Assembly: GCF_002288925.2 (NCBI RefSeq)
Contig: NW_022098023.1
Location: forward strand, 33,335,651-33,399,650
Direction of reading: 5' to 3'
DNA: 64,000 nucleotides
From: Delphinapterus leucas
Taxonomy: Eukaryota > Chordata > Mammalia > Artiodactyla > Monodontidae
A model generated the notes under the pieces. The model was not told the origin of the DNA. It ran no database searches and saw only the letters and a program-made list of their open reading frames with translations. Positions 1-11,519 of this stretch are shown in pieces (positions within the stretch are counted from its first letter, which is position 1; every line of letters begins with the position of its first letter). The position numbers and the translations under genes were made by a program.

Positions 1-220
1 AATTCATAGCAGAAATGGTTGTGTACCAAGCATAACACTGGTTGGAAAATTATATAGAAGGAAACACAGCTTTTTCTAAGACATCATGACAGTATAATAT
101 AATATATCGTCATGCCATCATTATGACATCACAGTGGCATTATTAGGACAGTAACAAAACTGGCTTTCTTATATTAAACTAATTCCATTTCTTCTACGTA
201 TTTGTATTAGTCTTGTAGTG

Positions 221-590
221 TTACCGTAATAATTACCATAATCTAGGTGACTTAAACAACAGAAATGTATTTTCCCACAATTATGGAAACTAGAAATTCA
301 AGATAAAGGTATCAGCAGGGTTGGTTGCTTCTGAAGGCTCTTTCTTTGGCTTGTAGAAGGCCATGTTTTCCCTATGCTTCACATGCTTTTCCCACTTTGT
401 CCTAATCTCTTCTTCCTGTAGGGTCACCAGTCATATCGGATTAGGATCCACCCTAATTGATTTTATTTAACCTTAGTTACTCTTTAAAGACTTTATCTAT
501 CCAAATACAGTCACTTTCTGAGGTACTGGGGATTAGGATTCAACATACAAATTTGGGTTGATACAATTCAACATATAAAAGTATTTAAAT
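221..590 (-). mobile_element. MLT1-type LTR (ERVL-MaLR) remnant
   Basis: This is a non-coding LTR of the mammalian MaLR group lying in reverse. Recognisable consensus blocks in order are the 'taaacaacagaaatgtat' end, 'tggcttgtagaaggcc', 'ccaccctaattgattt' and 'cagtcactttctgaggtac', followed by 'ttcaacatacaaatttggg'. Its edges are approximate because the copy is old and diverged. The exact MLT1 subfamily cannot be fixed by eye. Confidence 0.8.
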
Positions 591-591
591 A

Positions 592-2160
592 TGTATATTA
601 ATTTTGTATATAGATTTTTATTTGTAAAGCCTGTTCCTATCACTCATTTTTTCTTCATATCTTGTGTTTCAGTAAACATGACATGTTAAGTTCTCCTTGG
701 TTTCATAGAAAATCCATTTTATACATAACAGATGTGTGATCATAGGAGAACTATTTGTTAGATTACAGCTTCAGTCATATATTAGATATCTGACATATTT
801 TCCCAGATTTATTTTGAATATTTAATTTATTTTTATGTGTTTAAACCAAATGTTCTTCTTAAACACTCAAAAATTAATGCTAGCCAATCACATACATATA
901 TTTCAGTACAATGGTACCAGCTAGCTTTTATTTCGTAAAGTAAGGTGCTTAATAAATGCCCAGTGAACTTTCAAAATAAAATTTTAGAAAACTCCCTCCA
1001 ATTCTGTTTAAAAATTAAGTATAATATTCATATGTTGGACCTGTGTGTAAATGGTCTTGTGTGACCATAAAATTGTACTTAGATTTTTTGGTTCTCAGTG
1101 GAAAAAAATTGATGAACATACTTTAATCTTATTTTAAAATTAATTTTACATAAGCATTAAAAATATCGATTTTTAGTAAGTTTATTTTTCATATATTAAT
1201 AATGAAATTTTGACTTGTGATAGTAAATTTTTAAACTGTATACTTTAGAAAAAGTAAACTTCAATGCTATTTTTTTTGTCTTTTTTTTCAATATAGTATT
1301 CAAACATTTTATTCAATGTTGTATCCAAACAACTTAAACTAAAAAAAAAAAACAAAAAAACACTGAAAAAGTTTTTTTGTAACCTTGCACATTTTACAGA
1401 TTCTGGAGAGATAATCAATTGTTTCCAGCAGATCTGAGAAATTTCTGCACAAAGCTTGCTAGCTAAAACACCTCTTTTCTGATTAATTTTTAACTCTTCC
1501 AGAAAAAAAGTGTTTATAAAACATTAATGAGCAATTTAACTTCAGTTCCCAGAGAGAGATTTCTGCTGCATCAGACCTTCTATTTGCCACAATACAGTAT
1601 TCCCCATCCCAATACTTGTACTTATTTCCCAGTAGGTCCTACCATCTGCTATTTATGCCTGTCTGAAGTAGGAAATTCCTTCTCAAGCAATTCTTGTTCA
1701 AATATTACTCTTTAATACTACCACCTTCTCAGGTTACAAATTCTTCCTGTATATTTGTACCCCAGAGTCAAATCTGCAGATAACTATCTTCAAAGGTATT
1801 TAATGACCAAGTGCCTTTTAATCTATTGAACCCAAGAGCAAAAAGGAAGAGAGAGTAGTAGAAGTTTCAAAACTCGAAAGAAGAAAGCCACCTAGGATTT
1901 TACATATCACACATTTCTTAAATGGCCCCCCAAATTTTTTCCCATAATATCCTTTAGGAATGTGTTTTGTTTCTATGCAAATATACATAATTTGAACTTT
2001 GGGGAATTCATGGCACTATATTGGATTTTTTAATCTCTCATTTCTATTTACCCTTAAGTTATATTATGCATTTAAAAATTGTCAATAGAGAAGATGTTTT
2101 ATATATTTTTCTCATCTTAATGACATGGGATTTGTCAGGTGACCTTTGTTTTTGTGAATG
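592..2160. other. AT-rich stretch with no recognised feature
   Basis: This segment is strongly AT-rich with homopolymer A and T runs (for example around 1270-1365). Only short chance open frames occur, none with a domain I recognise, and no repeat family could be assigned with confidence. Confidence 0.6.
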
Positions 2161-2286
2161 CAAAAAAGGGAAAACTGTCATTTCAGGTACCAAAAAGGGA
2201 AAACTATCATTTCAGGTACCACAAGAAAGGCTTGTTATCAAGCTTAACTGAAAACAAGAAAGGCTTGTTATCAAGCTTAACTAAAA
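2161..2286. repeat. Two adjacent tandem duplications (29/30-bp and 33-bp units)
   Basis: The first unit begins caaaaaagggaaaactg and occurs at 2161-2190 and 2191-2219 with two differences. Immediately after one base comes a different unit, beginning acaagaaaggcttgtt, at 2221-2253 and 2254-2286 with one difference. The two tandem pairs are unrelated in sequence but abut. They sit in otherwise unique AT-rich DNA, and the high within-pair identity suggests both duplications are fairly recent. Confidence 0.9.
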
Positions 2287-2502
2287 AAAACAATATTTTT
2301 TTTTATTATATGTGGAAAATAGTATGCATCCAGAGGCATGTCTTTACAGGCATAGGGTGAGAATTCCATAAAAATACACATTATTACTTTTGGATGAGAT
2401 AAAAACTTGAGCACAGACATCAAATTCCACCAATTGAAATAACCAAGTAAATATTTGAAAAGGACAAATTTGTTTCATTACTGGAAATAAGGGAATAATA
2501 CT

Positions 2503-2816
2503 ACTATGGTCTGAATGTTTGTGTCCCCTCTAAATTCATATGTTGAAATCCTAACCCCCAAGGAGATGGTATTAGGAGGTGGGGGCCTTTGGGAGGTGAT
2601 TAGGTCATGAGGGCAGAGAGCTAGCTTGTCCCTTCCACAATGAAGTAAAGTTGTGAGTCTGCACCCCAGAAGAAGGCCTTCACCAGAACCCCACCATGCT
2701 GGCTCCCTGATCTTAGACTTTCAGCCACCAGAACTGTGAGAAATGAATTTCTGTTGTTCATAAGCCACCCAATTTGTGGTATTTTGTTATAGCAGTTCAA
2801 ATGAACAAAGAAACAC
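2503..2816 (+). mobile_element. MLT1A/MST-type LTR
   Basis: A forward MaLR LTR. It opens with 'ctatggtctgaatgtttgtg', continues through 'ggtattaggaggtggg' and 'ttgggaggtgattaggtcat', and closes with 'ttctgttgttcataagccac' and 'ggtattttgttatagcag'. Compared with the family pattern, the middle part (the 'gggattagtgcccttata' block) is missing, so the copy is internally shortened. No internal retroviral sequence adjoins it, so it is a solo LTR. Confidence 0.88.
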
Positions 2817-2829
2817 TAACCATATATGT

Positions 2830-3320
2830 ATCCGTTATCAATTGTCATAATAATGCCTGATAACAAACAACCTCCAAACCTTAGTGATATACAAAAATAA
2901 GTGCTGCTGTTTGGGTGTCTGGGATCAACTGAGAGTTTATTAGGCTTACCTGATCTTAGCTGGGTTTGCTCACCTCTTTGGGACTCCACTGGCCATTGGC
3001 TTATCCAGGCTGGTCTCAACTCAGGAGTTTGAGTCACTTAACCCTGCTTTATGTTTTTTCCATCTTTCAGCAGGCATTTCTCGTGATGACAGCAGAATCC
3101 AAGAGGAGAAGCAGAAACACACAAGGCTTTTCAGCTTAGGTTCGGAACTGGCACACTTTTGTATCTGCACATACAATTGCCCAAAACAGCTGGCATGACG
3201 TTGCCCAGAGTCTGAGTATGAGGACACTAGAAGATTACATTTTAAAGTTACATGGCAAAGGGTGTTACTACAGGGGAGATTGAAGAACTGGTGCCATTTT
3301 TCAATCTACCAAAATATTAA
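2830..3320 (-). mobile_element. MLT1-type LTR, older subfamily
   Basis: A reverse copy. It shows the 'gttatcaattgtcataataa' end that corresponds to the family's 'ttatctattgctgcataaca', followed by 'ttagctgggtttgctcacc'. It lies 14 bp from the forward MLT1A/MST-like LTR, so two MaLR LTRs stand nearly tail to tail. The boundary on the right is soft. Confidence 0.65.
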
Positions 3321-3420
3321 AGAACTTTCAAGGAGTTTCTGAAAGCATTCCTGGTTGAATAACCTCTTGGCATTTCATCTACAACAGAACTGGAAACTTG
3401 TAAATATAAAATTTCTAAAA

Positions 3421-4035
3421 GATGGTACAAACGCAGAATGGCTATTATCAAAAATACAATAAATAACAAGTTTTAGCAAGGATGTGGAGAAAAGGGAACA
3501 CTAATGCACTATTGGTGGGAATGTAAGTTGGTGCAGCCACTATAGAAAACAGTATGGACGTTCCTCAAGATTTTAATACTAGAACTACCATACCATCCAG
3601 CATTTCCACTACTAGGTATATAGCCAAAGAAAACAAAAGCAATAACTTGAAAAGATAGGTGCACCTTGATGTTCACTATGGCATTATTTACAATAGAGAA
3701 GATATGGAAGCAACCTAAGTGCCTACCAATATACGAATGGATAAAGAATATTCCATATTCTTTAATGGAATATATAATATTCCATTCTATATTCCATTTA
3801 AAAAAAAGAATGAAATCTTGCCATTTGTAACAGCAAGGATGGACCTAGAGGATATTATGTTAAGTGAAATAAGTCAGGCAGAGAAAGACAAATACTGTAT
3901 AGTTTCACTTATATGTGGAATCTAAAAAACAGAATAAATGAACAAACATAACAAACAGAAACATAATGATAGACACAGAGAATAAACAAGTGGTTGCCAG
4001 AGGGAAGGGGGGTGGGGGGATTAGAGAAAAGATGG
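3421..4035 (+). mobile_element. 5'-truncated L1: ORF2 C-terminus plus start of 3' UTR
   Basis: Blocks typical of the L1 ORF2 3' end are seen in order: 'aaggatgtggagaaaaggga', 'gcagccactatagaaaacag', 'ggaagcaacctaagtgcc', 'tggacctagaggatattatg' and 'gtggaatctaaa', where ORF2 normally stops. About 120 bp of 3' UTR follow ('aagtggttgccagagggaa'). There is no poly(A). A local rearrangement of ATTCCAT-like motifs at 3740-3800 replaces the usual sequence. All frames are broken, so this is a dead fragment. Confidence 0.85.
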
Positions 4036-4149
4036 TGCAAACATGGTTATAAAGCAGATTATGTTGCAGCAATAATCAGTTGTTTCCTAATATCCAGTCT
4101 TTCCTTTTTCCTTAGAAACAAAACATACCAATTTTTTCAGCAAAATGAT

Positions 4150-4425
4150 TACATTACCTAAAAGATATTCACACCAAGAAACATCATAGTCAATCCTTTG
4201 AAAACTAAAATAAAATCATCTGGAAAGCATCAAGAGAGTATAGGCACTATTTATAGGGGAAAGTAATTAGAACACAGTCGATATCTTATCAGGACCCTTG
4301 GAGACCAGAAGGTAGTGACACAACATTTTTTAACTACCAAAAAAAAAAGAACAATGGCTCAGAATTCTATATCCAGAAAAATAAATTTCTTCAGGAATGA
4401 AGGGAAGATAATATTGGATCTTTTT
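4150..4425 (+). mobile_element. L1 ORF1 3'-region fragment (old L1M type)
   Basis: The sequence resembles the end of L1 ORF1, notably 'cagaattctatatccagaaa' and 'ttcttcaggaatgaaggg', which encode the conserved LYP..S/FRNEG stretch of the ORF1 C-terminal domain. It lies just downstream of an ORF2-end fragment in the same orientation, so it must come from a separate element or a rearrangement. It is decayed and non-coding. Confidence 0.6.
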
Positions 4426-4904
4426 CTTCTTGAGCCTCTAGAGATCTATATTAGGCCAAAACAATGATAAACACCATATAATTGTAGGATACTTTAACTT
4501 ACAAATTAATTAAATCCTGAAGAAAGCCAGAACGCTTTAAGTATGACATATTAAGTATAAATCAGCAGGAAGAAAAAGAAGTCACCTAATAGAGAAAGAC
4601 AATAAGGAAATTTTCCAGGCTTGGCCTTAGCTCTAGAAGAATGAGAGGAGAAACCAGTTGTTGAGTTTATGTGCACTGAGTTATTTATAGTATTTCCTTA
4701 TCATCCTTTCAGTGTCTGTGGTATCTGTAGGGATAACACTTCTTCCATTACTATACTTTGGTCCTTCTCCCTTTTTTGGTTATAGTCTAGCTATTATTAT
4801 ACTTCCCTCTTTAAAAATTTCCCCTCAAATTAGCATATCAGAGCTTTATGAAATCCCTTCTTTAACATAGTCCAGCATTTTTGACATTAGAACTCTTTTT
4901 CAAT

Positions 4905-5460
4905 TAATACTGAGAGCTCAGGTCAAGCTGTTCAAGACTGACCCTATTGAGGGCTGGCTTCTGAAAGGACTTGGCCCAGAGTGCTGGAGGCAATCAAACC
5001 CAGCCAAGGGCAAGCCTTTGATTCCAGCTCTCAATGTCATCATGCCAGGAAGGGGTGGCTGATTGAAGTCATGAACAAAGATGCGACTCCTTCCTGTGAC
5101 TTGCCTCTTCCCACAGCTGCAAGCAGCAGGTTAGAATCAGACACCTGATTAAGCCAGGAGAGAGGCTGGACAGCGCCATCCCCCAGCCCCACCCAAATGC
5201 TGAGCTGGCAAGAAAGGACCCAGCTAATGTTCCTCCATGTCCTATTTCAAACCCCAGTTCCTGGCCATGCCAGGGTGGGCAGAGCTTCCTCAGTTAAATA
5301 ACCTAAGAGGTCAGCTTTGACTTTCATACATTTCTGGTGCTGACCCCAAATGCCATGAGCAATTGGGAGTGGGGGGTATAAAAACTGCTACTTCTTTGTG
5401 TTCCTGAGACTGTTCAGATGGACTTATGAACAAGTTCTTTAACATCTTCCAGAAACACGT
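4905..5460 (+). promoter_or_regulatory. GC-richer island with TATA-like motif; possible old LTR or promoter
   Basis: This block is clearly richer in G+C than its surroundings. It carries a consensus-quality TATAAAAA at 5377-5384 preceded by a G-run, an arrangement seen in RNA polymerase II promoters and in retroviral LTRs. I could not assign it to a named LTR, and I see no splice donor or coding frame downstream. Function is inference only; an unrecognised ERV LTR is as likely as a host promoter. Confidence 0.3.
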
Positions 5461-7980
5461 ACTTCCTATGTGTGCAAACTCTTCTGTAGACTAGAAAAAT
5501 ATCTAAATCTTCTTGATTCATTTTAAAAGATAAGACTTTCCTGAGTTTTCTCTTTTTCAGCATCCCCCAGTGGACCACACTGACCCCCAATCTAGCAACT
5601 CACTTAGCAAACTTCTACCTTTCATCCTCATAAATTTCCTGTTCATTCCCTAAATCATGTTCCCTAAGAAACTTTCCTGATCTCCAGAATGAGTTTTTGT
5701 TTTTTCCTTTCCATATTATATTTTTCTTTTGTATGTGGCATTCCTTCAACTGATAATTCAATATTATCTCAGACTTAACAACTTCTGACATTATGTTACT
5801 CTAAAAAATGAATGTATAAATGCATAAAGTTACTTAGTTAATATCTGTTAGATTTAGGACTTAACAGCTTCCAAATATGCCTTATATATCAAAAAATTAG
5901 ACCAGCACATAAGGAAGTTTGAATTCAGGAAAAATAACAATATTCACCAGAACAAAACATAATATAAATACAGTATACATTTGAAATATAAGTACTTTCT
6001 AAAAAAATTATCAGCAACTTCTGAAAGTCAGATTCTGAAATTTGAAGACCAGCTTCCTTGTGCCAAGTTTACCCATTTAGAGTCCAAGGAACACTTTTTT
6101 TCTTTTCTGGCTAGGATTTCTTCTCATGAGCCTGTAGAAAGGAATGAAATACCTGTTTCTCTGAGTCCCTTGAACTCCCCCAGGAAAGAGTTAACCAAGA
6201 AAATAGAAAAGGAGATTCCAATATATTTTTAAAACAATTTTTTTACTTGATAATCAAAAAGGATTTTTTTAAGCCTAATCTAAATCCCATCCACTATTAC
6301 ACCTGTCATTCTATCAGTATAAAGAAAGGCACATGGTAGGTCAGCATAACCAGAATGCATAAGTTCTAGGATATATTATAAAACTAAATAAGTAACAGTG
6401 GGAAGACAAAAGCACAGCCCTGTCACTAAATGGCCCATCTATACCTTCACAGCCACTATCAATGGAAAGTGATGCAAGAAGGTTGACTTTGGAAGGGTTT
6501 AATTTTTGGGGCAATCACCCATCAAAATTTTCTACTCCATGAGTGATACAGTCAGAATCTATTACACTAGACAGAACTTGCTCTTTTTCCCAAGCTTGGG
6601 GGCAAATCTTTCAGCCCACAGAAAAGAATTTATCAGTTCCCATGCCACTCAACATCAAGAGTTGCCATGAAATCCCTGTGCCCAGAGCCTGATTGAGCAG
6701 TACCACATCTACCCTTAGTCTGATGAAGTACATAATCTGTCTAGTGTTTTCCAGCTAAGCTATTCCTTCTGTAAATACGCATCTTAACATTCCCAGCCAC
6801 TTTGGAGCTGTGGCCACCATGAGTGTAGGATATGGGGTCTTCTTTTTGTAATATTTGCTCCCCCACAAGTGATACGTGAGTCATATATATTCTATAGTCA
6901 ACATATTTTCAGAAAACATAATGAAATGGCAGTTTTAATTTTATGACCTGGAAAATGATTAATAAGGTATAATGTAAATATGTAGTATATGAAAAATAAG
7001 TAAACCAATAAAAGCCACACTTTAGAGATTTATACATGAAGTGTTATAATTTTCAATAAAAAGCAAGCAGGTTCAGCAAAAATGTGCTAAGAAGAAATAT
7101 TTTAATCTTGCACTCAAAATTATGGATCATGACATTTTTTCTTCCCTGTATAAGATAATCGATCTAGACATTAAAGATACCTCTGGATAGACCCTCTGGA
7201 AAGGCTGGGTTGACAAACATGAATACGAAAACTGACTCTATGGTACAGCAAGTTTCTCAGAAGTAACTGGTCACTCTAGTCAAATAAGGCTGGTGTTATA
7301 TTAAGAGATATTCTAGGTTTTCCTTCAATAGAAAATGATTTTTTTTTCACAAAAATGTACATGTTAATTTGGAAATACAATAGGATGATTTCAATCAAAT
7401 AAATTATGCTTTTCTTGAAAGTTTCATTCCTGCTTTAGAAAAATTGATTTACTCTCTTGAACCTAAATTTGAAATTTGATGGCCCTTAATTTGAAAGACT
7501 GCCATTTCAAATCCACGTCTTTTTCAGAGGAAAGGTTGCTTTGTTTTGTTCACCTTATGTCTCCATGTTCTTTGATTATTTCAATTGACTATACATTATT
7601 TACTTTAGCAAATCCTAATTGCTGTCAGTTGTACATTCAAGCTGTCTTTTAAAAGAAGCAATTAGGGGATACAGGGCTGGCTACCTATAAGCAGTTACTT
7701 AAGTATACACAAAATTATTATGCATTTAATAATCCTTTAGTTTTAGTGATTAGACACGTATTCAAAGTACTTAAAGAGTTGTGCATGTTTCCCTAAGTAA
7801 CAAGATGCACTGAACCCCTAGTGCATGCTCCAAAGTAAATTGGTACCATGAACTTTACACTTCTAGCCCGCACTGAATGCAGTTAGAAATTGAGGCTCAT
7901 GAACTTCAATAGATAGCTATACATTATCTAACAGTCTATATCTATATAATGTATAACTGTATCTTACAAATGTGTATGTA
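5461..7980. other. Unassigned AT-rich DNA
   Basis: No coding region or confidently named repeat was found. The longest open frame (5981-6232, 83 codons) has no recognisable domain and no support from composition. A run from about 6480 to 6850 is less AT-rich and may be an ancient repeat that I cannot name. Confidence 0.5.
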
Positions 7981-7984
7981 TATA

Positions 7985-8021
7985 CATATCTATCTATCTA
8001 CCTATTTATCTATCTACCTAT
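7985..8021. repeat. TATC/TACC-type tetranucleotide microsatellite
   Basis: Imperfect tetranucleotide repeats (tatctatctatctacc pattern) with interruptions run for under 40 bp directly upstream of a degenerate MLT1 LTR. The interruptions suggest low current instability. Confidence 0.85.
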
Positions 8022-8048
8022 GGAGAGAGAAAGAGACAAAGAAAGTTT

Positions 8049-9030
8049 CCAGTTATCTATTGTTGCATAACAAACAATATCAAAACTAATGGCATAAGAC
8101 AGCACCCATTTTCTTGTGCCCATGATTTTGGAAGTCTGGAGTTAGAGCAGGGAACTGTAGGAGTGCCTCATGCCTGCTCCTTGATGATTAGGGCCTCAGA
8201 TGGGGAGAAACAAATGAATAAGTTGGCCGTGTCTAGGAAAAACTGCACCAGAGTTAAGCAGGCAAGGGAGACTTTATTCAAGACTATTGCAATAAGGGAG
8301 AGAAATTGAACTCAACTCCACTGAAACAAAAGGTGGGAGGGTTTTTAAATGCTGAGGTGAGCTACTGAAAGTACTGGAGAATATTAAAAGGAAGGCTGGT
8401 CAATGTGATTGGCTATCTGTGCTTGCTAAGTTAGACAATTACCTTCCCACAATGATGAGAAGATAGGGGCTCTCTCATTCTTGATGTTTACATTTCAAAA
8501 GGATGGCTCCCCAGAAGAAACCTTTCTAATGTTTAGTCAAGCTGAGGTTAACGTTAAGGTTGTCTTGGTCATTTGTCATGATTTGTCCAGGGCCATATGT
8601 CTAAGGCCTTGTTTCTGGATGTCAGCTGGTTTCATTAGTTCTTCTCCACATCATGTCTGCTGGCCCTAGGCTATCCAAGATGTCTTCTTTACTCACATCC
8701 GGGCCCTGGCCTGGGACAGCTGGAACAGTGGAGGTGTTTGGGCTTCTCTCCTCACAGCCTCTCCATATGGTGGCATCTGCTTCCTGATAATGTGGTGAAC
8801 TCTCAGTGGTCATATTTTTCACAGGGAAGTTAGCTTCCCCCAGAGCAAGTGTTCAAAGAAACACAGACAAAAATTGCAATACTTTTCATGAAGTCCCACA
8901 ATGTCATTTCCATCACATTTTATTGGTCAAATCACTAAGTTAGCCTAGATTCAAGGGGTGGGGAATTATACTTCACCTCTCAATGGAATGAATATCAAAG
9001 AACCCATGGCCATCTTTACTCTATCACTAT
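8049..9030 (-). mobile_element. MLT1-type LTR split by a later LTR insertion
   Basis: The left piece begins 'cagttatctattgttgcata', the reverse complement of the MLT1 3' end. The right piece, from about 8650, continues with 'ctatccaagatgtcttcttt', 'ctggcctgggacagctgg', 'agcttcccccagagcaagtg' and 'ttattggtcaaatca', all in the expected reverse order. The two pieces are interrupted by an unrelated LTR at about 8205-8645. The MLT1 was therefore there first. Confidence 0.72.
8205..8645 (-). mobile_element. Solo LTR of an endogenous retrovirus nested in MLT1
   Basis: Read on the minus strand, the segment has the order of an LTR. A TTTAAAA TATA-like box (around 8341-8350) is followed by a pyrimidine-rich R region, then an AATAAA polyadenylation signal (plus-strand tttatt at 8273-8278) and a U5-like stretch with 'ctcccttgcctgctt'. 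Exact ends and a target-site duplication could not be resolved. The class of ERV is not identified. It contains no coding sequence. Confidence 0.6.
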
Positions 9031-9194
9031 TACACATATGGAGCAACACAGCTATACTTCCATATTTTGTTATATGTTGAAGGTTATATGATGTAAGTAT
9101 ATTACCTGAGCCTTCTGTACAAGCATGGAATCAGGTAAAAAGCATAACTGAAAAAGAACCATACTTCAGAAGTGACAAATGCAACAAGTGTTGA

Positions 9195-9310
9195 ATGGGC
9201 AATTGACTGACCTGAATCCTAGTGCAGGGTTTGTTACTATTAGCTGTCTGACCTTAAGTAAATTAGTTAATCTTGAAGGCTCCTCTTTAGTCTAAAATTC
9301 TGTTACTCCA
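9195..9310 (-). mobile_element. MIR SINE fragment
   Basis: The MIR pattern is visible in reverse: 'gacctgaatcctagtgcag', then 'tagctgtctgaccttaagta' and 'aattagttaatctt', matching the conserved MIR 'tagctgtgtgaccttgggca' core. It is ancient and diverged. Confidence 0.7.
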
Positions 9311-11030
9311 ATTACCAGTATTGCCTTGATTTGTATTGTTAAGCATGCACTGAGAACACATATAAAAGGTCCAGTAACCACCCTCATTAATTCACCATTA
9401 AACCTTTGATCATGATCATTTAAGTACTTTGAAATCCTATGAAGAAAAACAATATATCAAGGATAGATGTGGCTATTGTAAATAGTAATAGAAGATACAT
9501 TTCTTCTTAATGAATCTGTTCCAGATGAGTTTCATCAGTGCATTCCTGCTCCTCAGTGGGGAGGTTTCTGTTTGGTTTTGACTTTATCAGACTCCCAGGT
9601 AGAGCATTCTCACCTTTGCAGAAGTAAGAGTCACCTCATTGATTGTCTTGAGTAAAAGGAAACGGCTCATGCATCTTTTCTACATTATAACAAATGTCCT
9701 TTTGCATTATAATCGAATGGTGATTGTTGTGTTCAATCAATGGGAAAGGTTAAAGGAGCTCCTCTGCCAGCATTTTTAATGGAGAAGTCGATTAAGATTC
9801 AGTTTAATCATTCTGGCTGCCTCAGAATTAAAGCAACAAAGACCATCAATGGCACTATAATTACTAGTCTTTCTGTAAGTTTACACTGCTATTTATGCAG
9901 CTATAAATTTTATTATAATGCACAATGCATCTTAGGTTAACTTGCTTTATTTGCAATGTAAAATATTTGCTTTAATTGTATGAAGAAAAGAAATAGTTCT
10001 GATAAGGTAGATAAAATTCAGCCCAATATTTTTTTTAAAGCCTGAGAGTCTAAGTGAATCAGTATGATACTCTGTGTTAAGTAGTTTAAAGTCATGGCCT
10101 TAACCTTGGGACACTTGAGACATATTTCAGTTTATTGAACATGGAGACTAACGTCTCTCCCAGGTGACTGTAAAGGGTCAAATGTATTATTCTAATCCCT
10201 GTTCCAAACAGAGAAAAGGTCATTATACAGTACGTACTGCATGTTGTAAAGAATGAAAAATTCACACTGGGGGCGTGGGTGCAAATCTATTTTAGACTTG
10301 GCCTTTAAAATGTTTTTTAAATTGAATGATTAAGTGGTGATGAACCAGAAAAAATACCTTGAAATTGATCCCATTTATTAATTAGTTTGCACATGTAAAG
10401 GTCTTTCTATAAATAGTCAGAAGACTGGAGAAAATTGTTCTTCTTGAATGGAGGAATGACTTTCAAATTAACCTTTTTTTGACTATAGAAATAATGCTTA
10501 TAAATGTACTTATTACCATCCAATACTCTGCATAATTCTATATACATGTAGAGGGCTGTAGAGGAGTTTATTTCTTAAAAGTTTATACTTGGCCTACAGT
10601 TAACAAGCTGGTTGTAGGTAACAACACTAAGGAGAGGAATTAATTGAAGAAATATATAGAATTTGTATCCTTGCCTTGAAAATGTCAACTTTGCCATGAT
10701 CTTTGTAGAGGTATTTTGAAAAGCAATGCTTTAGTGAATTTGGAAAATTAGGAAATCAGTTAAAGAGCTCAAAGAGCAAAAGAGAAGGAAATTTGTGAGG
10801 TGAAAATGAATATTATTTATCACTTAATTCATACTGGAGTAAGAACCCTACTGAAAAAAACAAGAAAGCACAAAAAAGAAAATAAGTTGCTATCATTCTC
10901 TAAGAAAAAAAATTCAAACTTTCCTAGCTGCTCATATCTTCCAGCACTTTGTTTTGACAAACAGAAAAAAAAAAATTGAAAATTTTAATTTTTAGTGCTG
11001 AAGAGGAACCTCATTCTCGACACCTTCATT
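9311..11030. other. Unassigned AT-rich DNA
   Basis: No gene, RNA or clearly named repeat could be supported. Several short A-rich tracts occur. The open frame at 9740-9940 (66 codons) has no family resemblance. Confidence 0.5.
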
Positions 11031-11034
11031 TTTT

Positions 11035-11155
11035 CATGTAATAGTTGGAAAAGCTGAGAGTCTGTGAAGTGCACCATTGTCTCAAAGTTACAGATCTAAC
11101 TGGTAGAGAATAGGTCTAGAATCCATGTCTCTATCTAGTTTCTCTACTTTGCCAT
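11035..11155 (+). mobile_element. MIR SINE fragment
   Basis: The forward MIR 3' half is visible: 'caaagttacagatctaactg', 'gtctagaatccatgtctc' and 'ctactttgccatacc' correspond to the family's 'cacacagctagtaagtgg', 'ttcgaacccagg' and 'cca..ctcttaacc' region. Confidence 0.6.
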
Positions 11156-11334
11156 ACCATTAGTGTCAAACTACATTCTAGAGTTTATGTTTGACTTCCA
11201 TATGCTCCAAATTCTAAACATATTTTGCCTTGAGATATGTCCATTAGTCCTTTCCAAAGAATTTTTGCCTTTGATTTCTTTACAGGAAACCAAGGGAAGG
11301 GAACTAATGTTTTTGGTGGACCTTCTATAAGCTT

Positions 11335-11515
11335 ATGCATGTGAGGTGGTTTAGATACACTGGAACTTTTAATCTTTTTAATAGCCCTATCCAGTAAGTA
11401 TGATTGACTTAGTTTTTCATAAAAACAGGTTCAGAGAGGTAAATAACTTGCCCTAGTTTATTAATTCTATAGTTGCAAGACCATGGTTTTTCTGATTTAA
11501 AATCCATGTTGTTTC
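11335..11515 (+). mobile_element. MIR SINE fragment
   Basis: A second forward MIR lies 180 bp further on. It shows 'ttaatctttttaatagccct', 'aaacaggttcagagaggtaa' and 'ataacttgccc', the core of MIR. It is old and interrupted by small indels. Confidence 0.72.
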
Positions 11516-11519
11516 CATG

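Noticed and set aside
2161..2286. Possible CRISPR-like or satellite array
   Set aside because: Each unit is present only twice, without spacers; it is a tandem duplication in a mammalian genome.
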